64,000 nt of DNA from Metabacillus niabensis (lineage in GTDB: Bacteria; Bacillota; Bacilli; Bacillales; Bacillaceae), in NCBI RefSeq assembly GCF_020524345.1, contig NZ_JAIVLH010000020.1, forward strand, positions 49,403-113,402, in the 5' to 3' direction. Positions 44,317-52,422 of the stretch are shown piece by piece. How positions within the stretch are numbered: position 1 is the stretch's first letter; each line of letters starts with the position of its first letter. The translations under genes and the position numbers were made by a program. The notes beneath the pieces are model-generated. The model did not search any database and was not told where the DNA came from. It worked only from the letters and a program-made list of their open reading frames with translations.

Positions 44317-45210
44317 ATGATGAGTGAATATCAATTCATCAGTGACTACAAGCAGATAAAAAAATATAAAGAAAGCTTTAATGAACTTGCAAAGCTGGTA
44401 TTTAACCTGGATTTTAAGGGATGGTATGACAAAGGCTGTTGGAATGACAATTATATCTGTTACTCATATATAGCTGGAGATAAAGTCATCGCAAATGCTT
44501 CCGTCAATAAAATGGTTATCATTTGTAATGGGAAAGAATATAAGGCACTTCAAGTGGGGACGGTTATGACACACCCGGATTACCGCCATAAGGGATTGGC
44601 AGCCAGGCTAATGAATACAATCGTTGAAAAATATGAAAAGGGATATGACTTTATTTACTTATTCGCAAATCATACAGTGCGGGATTTTTACCCTAAATTT
44701 GGTTTTGAAAAGGTTAAAGAAAGCAGGTTCAGCTTGAAAACTTCTGATTTGAAAAAGCAAGTTTTATATAAATCTACTATACGTAAGCTGGATAGCAATA
44801 ATCAGGCTGATTTCGAATTGATGAAGGAGTTTGCAGCTGAAAGAATACCTGTATCCTCCACTTTTGGGGTAAAAAATAATGAACATCTATTACTGTTTTA
44901 CTTTATCTTATTTTTCAAAGATGCGACATATTATATCGAAGAAGAAGATACGATTGTAATCGTGAAAAAGGAAGAAAATAAGCTTCATATTTTTGATATT
45001 ATCAGCAAAAAAAGTGTGGATTTAGAGAGGATTTTAAATCATCTTGTTTCTGCTAATACTGAGATCATTGATTTTTATTTCATACCAGATTCTAACAGTG
45101 AAAACATCCATACTGAAATTTTGACAGGGAATGATGATACCCTGTTCGTCAGACCGTTCATGAAAGATATGCCAACGCATTTGTTATTTCCGTTCACATC
45201 ACATGCATGA
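44317..45210 (+). CDS. GNAT family N-acetyltransferase (two-domain)
   Basis: 297 residues. The N-terminal GNAT domain (about 1-150) has the acetyl-CoA loop VMTHPDYRHKGLAARLMN and ANHTVRDFYPKFGFEK. The C-terminal 140 residues (about 155-297) have no recognised motif but are well formed, as in GNAT proteins with a second domain. Substrate unknown. ATATGGAGGATTT precedes two successive ATG codons (44317 and 44320). Confidence 0.85.
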   Translation: MMSEYQFISDYKQIKKYKESFNELAKLVFNLDFKGWYDKGCWNDNYICYSYIAGDKVIANASVNKMVIICNGKEYKALQVGTVMTHPDYRHKGLAARLMNTIVEKYEKGYDFIYLFANHTVRDFYPKFGFEKVKESRFSLKTSDLKKQVLYKSTIRKLDSNNQADFELMKEFAAERIPVSSTFGVKNNEHLLLFYFILFFKDATYYIEEEDTIVIVKKEENKLHIFDIISKKSVDLERILNHLVSANTEIIDFYFIPDSNSENIHTEILTGNDDTLFVRPFMKDMPTHLLFPFTSHA

Positions 45211-45438
45211 TAAAAGGATGACGACAAAGTGTTGGAGGAATCTCAACAGTAATGTTTAATATGAGCGCGATTCTTCATTCAGAAGGATCGCTTATTTTCA
45301 TTTCATAACAACCTTTAAGACCTTCGAATAGGACAAGAAGAATAGCTGAAAAGTTATAATCATTTTTGTTTTTATGCTCACTTTCTCTACTTCTACTTAT
45401 TTTCAGGGGCTAAATACCCTGCTCTGAGAAACTGATTA
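45211..45438 (+). other. Intergenic region before the pectinase gene
   Basis: Contains a terminator-like hairpin at about 45267-45291 (GCGATTCTTC with GAAGGATCGC, one mismatch, followed by TTATTTTC) that probably ends the acetyltransferase transcript. No gene is seen. Confidence 0.5.
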
Positions 45439-45468
45439 TATCGATCGATAATATACTTGGACTATAAT
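45439..45468 (+). promoter_or_regulatory. Candidate promoter and palindrome of the pectinase gene
   Basis: Perfect palindrome TATCGATCGATA (45439-45450) lies where the -35 element of TATAAT (45463-45468) would be. A regulator bound to it would control access of RNA polymerase. Which regulator is not evident. Confidence 0.45.
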
Positions 45469-45511
45469 CAGGGGGCAACAAAAAAATCTACTTTAGAAAG
45501 GAAGGAAGCTT

Positions 45512-48500
45512 TTGAAGAAGGGGAGAGGGAGTTATCGACGGGTATTTTTTATTTTATTGACATGTGCCTTAGTTGTCTTATCTTTAGTAGGCATTCCACG
45601 AAATGAAAGGGCTTTCGCGAGTGAGGGGAGTGTATTTGATTCGATCTATGAAGCAGAAGAAGCTACGATCAAAGAAGCAATTATTGACAACCAACATCCG
45701 GGCTATACTGGAACAGGTTTTGTTGATTATAAACCGAATGCTCCAGGAGGGACGATTACATGGACCATTCCAGATATTCCGGCAGATGGAGAATATTCTT
45801 TCGTATTCCGCTATGCAAATGGATCAGCAGAAAATAGACCTGTTGAAATCACCGTTAATGACCAAATTGTTCGTGAGGAACTGGCTTTTCATTCAACTGG
45901 AGAGTGGACAAATTGGCAAACTGTTTCAATTAAAGTGGACCTAAATGCTAGTGATAATACCATTGTAGCAAAAGGGGTAGGTCCAAGCGGCGGGGCAAAT
46001 ATCGATCATCTGCGTATACACAATTCAACTGAAGATCCAGATGATGATAGCCCCAAACCTATTGAAGTAGAACAGGTAGAATTACAGGAGTTAGTGAATG
46101 GAGTAACCCTGAAGAAATTAAATGCAGCAGGTATGGTTGATACCTCTACACATAAGGAAGGCGATCAGATGTCAAAACTGGCATTTTTCGCAGCCATCAA
46201 TCGTGTTATGAGTTTCTATAAGGAAGAAACATATAAAAACATTGAGGGAGATTTCTCAACAAACACTTGGTGGAGCTACGTACTAGAAGGTGCAACACAG
46301 GAGGGGTATGTCGCACAAGACCAAGTTGAAAACATAAAGGCAGAAGAGAAGATAACAAGACGAGAAGCGGCAGGTATTATAAGTGAAATTTTGGACTTAA
46401 AACCTGGAAAAGGAAACAATAACAATGCAGTAGGGGCAGTTGTTTCCAAAGGAATTATGTCAGGAAAGCCGGGCTTCGGTAAAAAAGATTATGTCACAAT
46501 TGGTGAGGCATCGAGAATTTTAGAAAAGATAGAAAAAGTAACGAATCCACAGTCAAACGAGATTCACGTTGTGAATTCATTGTCTGTTACACCTCAATTG
46601 GTTGTTGTGATGTTGAATGGACAAGTAGAGAATTTTGATGTGAAAGCATTCGCACTAAAAGCCGCAACTGGATCTTTTAACGGATTAAATCCTGCCTTGG
46701 AAAATGTATACCCGACACGTGCGGCAGTTGGAGAAAATAATGTTGGTGATACTGTTGTTTTATATGAACTTCAGCAGCCATTAAAAGATGGAAAGGTTGC
46801 GAAAGAAGAAAATAATGAGTTTACTGGTGATCTTGAAGAAGCAAAGAAACGTGCAGAAAACCTTGTGTCATGGCAGATGGATCATGGCGGATGGACCAAA
46901 AGCATGGATGAAGAATATAGCAGGCTGTGGGATGGACAGGAAAAGCGTTCAACGCAATTTGGACCTACTGGTGAAGAATTAGGTTCCATTGACAATAATG
47001 CAACGATAAAGGAAATTCGATATATTGCTGAGGTTTACAGGGAAACAGAAGATGAAAAGTTGAAAGAAAGTGTGTTAAAAGGCATAGATTTCTTACTTAC
47101 GATGCAATATGAAACAGGCGGCTGGCCGCAAGTTTATCCACAGCGAGGTGATTCTCCAGAGAGCTCAGTGTACTATTCTAATTATGTTACATTTAACGAT
47201 AATGCGATGATTAATGTTTTACAACTGATGGATGATTTAGTAAATGAAAAATATCCTTTTGATCAAAACATAGTAGATGATTCTTTAAAAAGTAAGCTTG
47301 AAGGATCTATGAATAAAGGGATTGACTATATTTTAAAATCTCAAATTAAAGTAGACGGAAAACTGACGGCCTGGTGTGCGCAGCATGATCCGGCAACGTA
47401 TGAAGCGCAGCATGCCAGAGTTTATGAACATCCATCGATATCTGGAAGTGAATCGGTAGGGATTGTGAAATTCTTAATGTCACGTCCTAATCAAACTCCA
47501 GAAATACAACAGGCGATTTTAAGTGCGCTTCAATGGTTTGATGAAGTAAAACTTGAAGGAATTCGCTACGTAAGCGGGGACCCAAATGGAGTTTATTTTG
47601 TTGAAGATCCGGAAGCTGTGACATGGTACCGATTCTACGAAATTGGAACGAATGAACCAATTTTCTCCGGAAGAGATGGTGTCATTAAACGATCCATTCA
47701 TGAAATTGAAAAAGAACGTCGTGATGGCTATTCGTGGGGCGGAAGCTATGCAAAGCGGCTATTAGAAATAGCAAAAACAACAGGCTACTTTGAAAACCGT
47801 GTTTATGTGGAGGTTCTACCTAATGAAGTAGAGGATACCTATGGTAGAAAACTTGTTGAAGGGGAGGTAAATAGAGTGGAAGATGTGACAGAGGAATTAA
47901 AGAAACTACATGTCAAATTGACAGTTTCAAAGGATGAGAGCGGAGATTATCAAACAGTCCAAGCAGCTATTGATGCTGTACCTGCCAATAATACAGACCC
48001 GGTTGAGATCTTGGTGAAAAACGGTATCTATAAAGAGGTAATAAAAGTACCGGCAAATAAACCATTTATTACATTAGTAGGAGAAAGTGCAGAGAACACA
48101 GTTTTAACGTATGATAACTACGCAAAAAAGGAAAGGCCTGAAGGTGGAACATATGGCACAAGTGGCAGTGCAAGTGTATATCTGTACGGAAATGACTTCA
48201 CTGCCAAAAATATGACAATGGAAAATTCCTTTGATGAACGTTTAGTAGAGGGTGGTTCACAAGCGGTTGCTGTTTATACACGTGGTGAACGAATGAAGTT
48301 TCACAATGTACGCTTCATAGGGAACCAGGATACACTTTATGTGAATGATGGAACTCAGTACTTTAATGAATGCTATATAGAAGGTGATGTTGATTTTATT
48401 TTTGGTGGAGCAAGAGCTGTTTTTGAAGAGTGTGAGATTGTTTCAGTTGATAGAGGCTCAAAAACAAATAATGGCTATATCACAGCTGCAAGTACGGACA

Positions 48501-48826
48501 TCAACAAACCATTTGGTTTTCTGTTTATCAATAGCAAATTAGTAAGTGAAGCCGCAGATGGAACGGTTTATTTAGGAAGACCTTGGCACCCTGGAGGTGA
48601 TCCGAATGCGATTGCAAGTGTGGTCTTTAAAAATAGTGAGCTTGGACCGCATATTCATCAAAATGGGTGGACAGATATGTCAGGCTTCAGTGCAAAAGAT
48701 GCAAGATTTTTTGAGTATCAAAACGAGGGACCTGGTGTAAATCTTTCACGTCCTCAATTAACGGATGAAGAGGCTGAGCTTTATACTGTTGAGAATGTGT
48801 TAAATGGGTGGAATCCGAAGGAATAG
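45512..48826 (+). CDS. Secreted CBM-SLH-like-PL10-CE8 pectinase (pectate lyase plus pectin methylesterase)
   Basis: An extracellular 1104-residue protein degrading pectin. Order: signal peptide (1-37, cut after AFA); a CBM6/35-like beta-sandwich (about 40-172, YEAEEATI to IDHLRIHN); a region with three degenerate SLH-like repeats (about 190-345). A short beta-rich linker follows (350-425). Then comes a PL10 pectate lyase domain (about 428-770; VSWQMDHGGWTKSMD, YSNYVTFNDNAMINVLQLM, GTNEPIFSGRDG). Last is a CE8 pectin methylesterase (about 798-1090; Gln917, Gln939-Asp940 in GNQDTLY, Asp961 in DVDFIFGGA, Arg1023 in LGRPW). The esterase would make the demethylated polygalacturonate that the lyase cleaves. 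TTG start after AGGAAGGAAG. Confidence 0.93.
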   Translation: MKKGRGSYRRVFFILLTCALVVLSLVGIPRNERAFASEGSVFDSIYEAEEATIKEAIIDNQHPGYTGTGFVDYKPNAPGGTITWTIPDIPADGEYSFVFRYANGSAENRPVEITVNDQIVREELAFHSTGEWTNWQTVSIKVDLNASDNTIVAKGVGPSGGANIDHLRIHNSTEDPDDDSPKPIEVEQVELQELVNGVTLKKLNAAGMVDTSTHKEGDQMSKLAFFAAINRVMSFYKEETYKNIEGDFSTNTWWSYVLEGATQEGYVAQDQVENIKAEEKITRREAAGIISEILDLKPGKGNNNNAVGAVVSKGIMSGKPGFGKKDYVTIGEASRILEKIEKVTNPQSNEIHVVNSLSVTPQLVVVMLNGQVENFDVKAFALKAATGSFNGLNPALENVYPTRAAVGENNVGDTVVLYELQQPLKDGKVAKEENNEFTGDLEEAKKRAENLVSWQMDHGGWTKSMDEEYSRLWDGQEKRSTQFGPTGEELGSIDNNATIKEIRYIAEVYRETEDEKLKESVLKGIDFLLTMQYETGGWPQVYPQRGDSPESSVYYSNYVTFNDNAMINVLQLMDDLVNEKYPFDQNIVDDSLKSKLEGSMNKGIDYILKSQIKVDGKLTAWCAQHDPATYEAQHARVYEHPSISGSESVGIVKFLMSRPNQTPEIQQAILSALQWFDEVKLEGIRYVSGDPNGVYFVEDPEAVTWYRFYEIGTNEPIFSGRDGVIKRSIHEIEKERRDGYSWGGSYAKRLLEIAKTTGYFENRVYVEVLPNEVEDTYGRKLVEGEVNRVEDVTEELKKLHVKLTVSKDESGDYQTVQAAIDAVPANNTDPVEILVKNGIYKEVIKVPANKPFITLVGESAENTVLTYDNYAKKERPEGGTYGTSGSASVYLYGNDFTAKNMTMENSFDERLVEGGSQAVAVYTRGERMKFHNVRFIGNQDTLYVNDGTQYFNECYIEGDVDFIFGGARAVFEECEIVSVDRGSKTNNGYITAASTDINKPFGFLFINSKLVSEAADGTVYLGRPWHPGGDPNAIASVVFKNSELGPHIHQNGWTDMSGFSAKDARFFEYQNEGPGVNLSRPQLTDEEAELYTVENVLNGWNPKE

Positions 48827-48930
48827 GCAGGAAAAATCAAGTTGCTTAGATGAAGTTGTATAAAATCTCTGTTTATTTTATTTGTTATTGGGGATTATTC
48901 TTAATAGTCTTACTTACAAGGAGAGATTTT

Positions 48931-49275
48931 ATGGAGTTTGATGGGAACAAAATAAAAGAAAAGGCCATAACAGCATTTAGTAGGTTGAAAGATAATATGA
49001 AGGGAACCTTTTATGATATGGCTGAAATTCCTTATTCTTCCGTACAGCAGCTGGCTGAGTTCATTCAGATGCACCCTGATACAAAGATAAGCACGAAAAA
49101 TTTGCTAGGCAATACTTATAAAATTTTCATGCTGAAAATGAATGACAAACATTTCTATTTAGAAACCATCAATGAACGTATCTTACAAATGGATGGTGAT
49201 TCAAACGGAAAAGAATTCGTCTCATATCGTTCCTATCGCAATGATCATTTGGATACACCTATAAAACTGATTTAA
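48931..49275 (+). CDS. Hypothetical protein (114 aa)
   Basis: Not recognised. The ATG at 48931 follows AAGGAGAGATTTT and gives a soluble 114-residue protein. An N-terminal amphipathic region (GNKIKEKAITAFSRLKDNM) is followed by a mixed alpha/beta part with YKIFMLKMNDKHFYLETINE. The longer frame back to 48850 would add a hydrophobic stretch but lacks a ribosome binding site and overlaps the spacer after the pectinase gene. Its promoter may be shared with the pectinase; no functional link is evident. Confidence 0.7.
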   Translation: MEFDGNKIKEKAITAFSRLKDNMKGTFYDMAEIPYSSVQQLAEFIQMHPDTKISTKNLLGNTYKIFMLKMNDKHFYLETINERILQMDGDSNGKEFVSYRSYRNDHLDTPIKLI

Positions 49276-49280
49276 TCATG

Positions 49281-49319
49281 AAAAATGGGCTTTTTCTCAC
49301 AGAAGGAAGCCCATTTTTT
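49281..49319 (+). terminator. Terminator of the 114-aa protein gene
   Basis: AAATGGGCTT pairs with AAGCCCATTT and a T run follows; the A run on the left could also serve the other strand. Confidence 0.85.
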
Positions 49320-49417
49320 ATACTATACAGAAAGTATAAGATTTTATTGATGATAGTATAAGAAAAACTAAGGCTTTCGCCATTAGGACTTGGAGATAAG
49401 CCAAGTTTTTCAAATTG

Positions 49418-49933
49418 TTATTTTTTAACGGAAAAACGATTGTTGTTTAGGATGGTATCTACGATTTCTGCTGTATGTTTTAGAGTTGTATCATATAGAT
49501 ATGGTTTGTTAGAGGGAAGTGATTCCAGTTTCTTCAATAAGAATAAAGAACGATCGATTGACTCGTGATCTCCACGCGAATGGATACGTTCAATGAGCTT
49601 TTCTTTATCCGCCCTTAAGACAATATACTTCAATGTTACTGGCAGGTCGTTTATCTGCTGACAAAACCACTCGAGCTCATCTTCCACCACAAAGTCAATG
49701 ACGATGCTAAAGCCATGTTGAGTAAAGTTCTTCGTTATGGCAAGAATATTCTCCCACGTTAGTCTTAATCTTTGTTCCCATGCAGTGTCTAAACCATAAT
49801 CAAACATTTGTAGAATAGAGTCACCATGAATAAGTACACAATTGGGAACATTCCGAGCAAGCTCTTTTGAAGTTGTTGATTTTCCAACTCCGATTGGACC
49901 AGATACGAGATAAATGATGGTTTGGTCTAACAT
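49418..49933 (-). CDS. P-loop kinase-like NTPase
   Basis: A 171-residue AAA_33-type P-loop protein. Walker A is VSGPIGVGKSTTS (about 10-22), and an Asp after the second strand (LIHGDSILQ) may act in phosphotransfer. The lid region has RADKEKLIERIHSRGDHESIDRS. The fold resembles small nucleoside, chloramphenicol or aminoglycoside phosphotransferases and gluconate-kinase-like proteins; the substrate is unknown. AGGAGGGATGTTACA precedes the ATG. Transcribed alone, convergent with the 114-aa gene. Confidence 0.8.
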   Translation of the reverse strand: MLDQTIIYLVSGPIGVGKSTTSKELARNVPNCVLIHGDSILQMFDYGLDTAWEQRLRLTWENILAITKNFTQHGFSIVIDFVVEDELEWFCQQINDLPVTLKYIVLRADKEKLIERIHSRGDHESIDRSLFLLKKLESLPSNKPYLYDTTLKHTAEIVDTILNNNRFSVKK

Positions 49934-50036
49934 TGTAACATCCCTCCTAGGCTAAACAGTATATATTTTACTCTCATCTTATCATAAGATCCGGATGCCC
50001 TAAGCTAAATGGCTGATAATTTGTAAGATAACAAAC

Positions 50037-50082
50037 AAGGGACAGTCCAACACTTTATATAAGTGCTAAGAACGGTCCCTAC
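50037..50082 (-). terminator. Stem-loop after cstA
   Basis: AGGGAC and GTCCCT close a larger loop that contains a second small stem (AGCACTT with AAGTGTT). U-rich sequence after it is weak, so termination is only probable. Confidence 0.45.
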
Positions 50083-50102
50083 AAAACTTTTAATTGAATG
50101 AA

Positions 50103-51554
50103 TTAAGCCACCTTATCCCAGCCTGAAATATCCTCATCAAGCTGAAGATTATTTGCTCGAGCCTTTTTAGCAGCACGGAAGAATAGGACAAGCAGGATTG
50201 CCGTTCCTATCACACCCCCATACCATGAAACATTCATTGATAAGCGGAAGCCGATTTGGGCATTAAGGATATAGGTAATCACCATAACGAGCATAAATGA
50301 TCCCGGGATAAGTGATACCCAGTAGTTTTTCTTTGCAATATATAAATACATGGCTCCAACAAATAATGCAATGACCGCTGTTGCTTGGTTGGCCCAGCTG
50401 AAGTATCTCCATAAGATGTTAAAGTCAATCTGTGTCAGGATCAATGAGATAACAAATAACGGTACCGCAATCCATAAACGGCTCGAAAATTTCTTTTGTG
50501 CGATGTTCAGGTATTCAGCAATAATCATACGTGCACTACGGAACGCAGTATCACCGGATGTAATTGGTAAAACGACAACACCAAGCACGGCAAGTGTACC
50601 GCCGATTGCGCCGAGCATCATGGTTGAAACTTCACTTACAACCGCACCAGGACCCCCTGCTGCAAGCACTTCATTTAAACCGTTATAGCCGTCAAATAGG
50701 CTCATAGATGCTGCTGCCCAAATCATGGCAATGATCCCTTCAGCAATCATCATGCCGTAGAAAATTTTACGTCCTTGTTTTTCATTTTGCGTTGTACGCG
50801 AAATGATAGGTGTTTGTGTAGCATGGAAGCCTGAAAGAGCACCACAAGTGATCGTGAAAAAGATCAATGGAAAAATAGGCGCGTTATCAGGGTGGAAATT
50901 TTGGAATGAAAGCTCAGGAATTGGTGCTCCTGTTACCATTAACCCAATGCCCACACCAAGTGCACTGATTACAAGCAATGCACCAAAGTACGGATATAAA
51001 CGGCCGATAATCTTATCAACTGGCAAAAGCGTTGCTAAAATATAATAAAGGAAAATAAATCCAATAATTAAGCCTAATGCGATCTTGCCATCCATTAATA
51101 CATGTAAAAGACTTGCAGGTGTTGAAACAAATACGGTTCCTACTAAAAGAAGAAGCAGGACTGCGAATGCGTTTACAACATGTCTCATAACTTTACCAAG
51201 AAATTTACTAGCAAGCTCAGGTAAATGGGCGCCGCGGTTACGGATTGAGATCATCCCTGTTAAATAGTCATGGACAGCCCCGGCAAAAATACAACCGACA
51301 ACGATCCAGATAAAGGCAGCCGGTCCGTAAAGCGCTCCCATAATCGGACCAAAAATAGGTCCTGTTCCTGCGATATTTAACAATTGAATGAGTGAATTCT
51401 TCGGTGTGCTCATTGGAACATAGTCAACGCCATCGCTGTTCACATATGCAGGAGTTGCACGACTTTCTTTCACCCCAAACATTTTTTCAATAAATTTACC
51501 GTACGTAAAATAGCCTATTATTAAAAGAGCGATACCTCCTAAAAACGTAAACAT
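50103..51554 (-). CDS. cstA: CstA family transporter (carbon starvation / pyruvate uptake)
   Basis: A polytopic membrane protein of 483 residues with about 12-13 segments, shorter than E. coli CstA and BtsT (about 700). Conserved family segments are near the N terminus: AGTGPIFGPIMGALYGP and FAGAVHDYLTGMISIRNRGAHLPE, then GFHATQTPIISRTTQNEKQGR with the conserved GxHxTQ. Characterised members import pyruvate or peptides. The adjacent LytS/LytT pair resembles BtsS/BtsR, which controls the pyruvate transporter BtsT in E. coli, so pyruvate uptake is the best guess. AGGGGGAGACATA precedes the ATG, and a cre site overlaps the promoter. Confidence 0.9.
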   Translation of the reverse strand: MFTFLGGIALLIIGYFTYGKFIEKMFGVKESRATPAYVNSDGVDYVPMSTPKNSLIQLLNIAGTGPIFGPIMGALYGPAAFIWIVVGCIFAGAVHDYLTGMISIRNRGAHLPELASKFLGKVMRHVVNAFAVLLLLLVGTVFVSTPASLLHVLMDGKIALGLIIGFIFLYYILATLLPVDKIIGRLYPYFGALLVISALGVGIGLMVTGAPIPELSFQNFHPDNAPIFPLIFFTITCGALSGFHATQTPIISRTTQNEKQGRKIFYGMMIAEGIIAMIWAAASMSLFDGYNGLNEVLAAGGPGAVVSEVSTMMLGAIGGTLAVLGVVVLPITSGDTAFRSARMIIAEYLNIAQKKFSSRLWIAVPLFVISLILTQIDFNILWRYFSWANQATAVIALFVGAMYLYIAKKNYWVSLIPGSFMLVMVITYILNAQIGFRLSMNVSWYGGVIGTAILLVLFFRAAKKARANNLQLDEDISGWDKVA

Positions 51555-51572
51555 TATGTCTCCCCCTTTTTA

Positions 51573-51586
51573 TGAATGCGTTTACA
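51573..51586 (-). promoter_or_regulatory. cre site in the cstA promoter
   Basis: On the minus strand TGTAAACGCATTCA fits the cre consensus at every position. It lies just after TATTATACT, the apparent -10 region (51589-51599), and about 20 bases before the start codon. CcpA would block transcription when sugar is plentiful. Further upstream GACCAAAAGGTC (51629-51640) is a perfect small dyad that may belong to the activator. Confidence 0.8.
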
Positions 51587-51690
51587 TAAAGTATAATAGA
51601 ATACCAGTTTAAAAGGGGGAGTTTGAGACCAAAAGGTCAAAAACAGAGGTTATCATGTTGAAAATCATAATTAAGATGCAAGAAAGGGTG

Positions 51691-52422
51691 CTAAATTTCC
51701 AAGTGTATTCTTAATGACTTCACATAATTTCTGCTAACGGCCAACAATTCGTCTCTCCCTTCGATTTGCAGCTGATACGCACCATTGAACCAAGGGGTTA
51801 GTTTTGAAACATAGGATAAGTTTACAAGATAGCTCTTATGTATTCGAAAAAAATCGAAAGCAACAAGTCTGCTTTCCAGATCCTTAAGAGGTGTTTTAGT
51901 TTCGAATTCTCCAGTTTTTGTAATCAGTTTCGTTACTTTTTCGTCCCTGTATATATAAAGGATGTCTGCAGGCTCAAGATAAAAAATCTCACCCTCTGCT
52001 TCAACTGGAAGTTTTCCGGAACGTTTACCAGCCTCACTTTCATCGTTCGTTACTAATTTTTTTTCAATCCGCTTAATGGTTTCCTGTAACTGATCTTCAT
52101 CATAAGGTTTTAATAAATAATCAATTGCATCATAGCGGAACGCCTCTGCAGCAAATTGCGGATACGCTGTCGCGAAGACAAGAAGCGGGACTTTTTTCAA
52201 TTCCATTAGTGCTTTTGCTGCTTCCATTCCATTCATTTTTGGCATTTCTACATCTAAAAAAACAACATCAGGCTGAAGCTGAAGAGATTTCATAATGGCC
52301 GCTTCGCCAGATTCTGCTTCTCCAACAATGTTAATCGATGGGAACTCCTGTAATAAATGTTTTAGCTCATCACGGCTATATAATTCATCATCAACGATTA
52401 ATGTTTTTATAGTTGATTTCAT
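51691..52422 (-). CDS. lytT: LytTR family response regulator (LytT/BtsR-like)
   Basis: 243 residues. The receiver domain has TLIVDDELYSRDEL, the phosphorylated Asp in VVFLDVEMPKMNGMEA (about D55) and Lys in YLLKPYDEDQ. The C-terminal LytTR DNA-binding domain (about 140-243) has FFRIHKSYLVNLSYV and LLAVSRNYVKSLR. Its start overlaps the stop of the kinase gene by four bases (ATGA), with GGAGGAAAAAAACAA as ribosome site. The cstA gene downstream on the same strand is the natural target. The spacer between lytT and cstA has no clear terminator. Confidence 0.92.
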   Translation of the reverse strand: MKSTIKTLIVDDELYSRDELKHLLQEFPSINIVGEAESGEAAIMKSLQLQPDVVFLDVEMPKMNGMEAAKALMELKKVPLLVFATAYPQFAAEAFRYDAIDYLLKPYDEDQLQETIKRIEKKLVTNDESEAGKRSGKLPVEAEGEIFYLEPADILYIYRDEKVTKLITKTGEFETKTPLKDLESRLVAFDFFRIHKSYLVNLSYVSKLTPWFNGAYQLQIEGRDELLAVSRNYVKSLRIHLEI

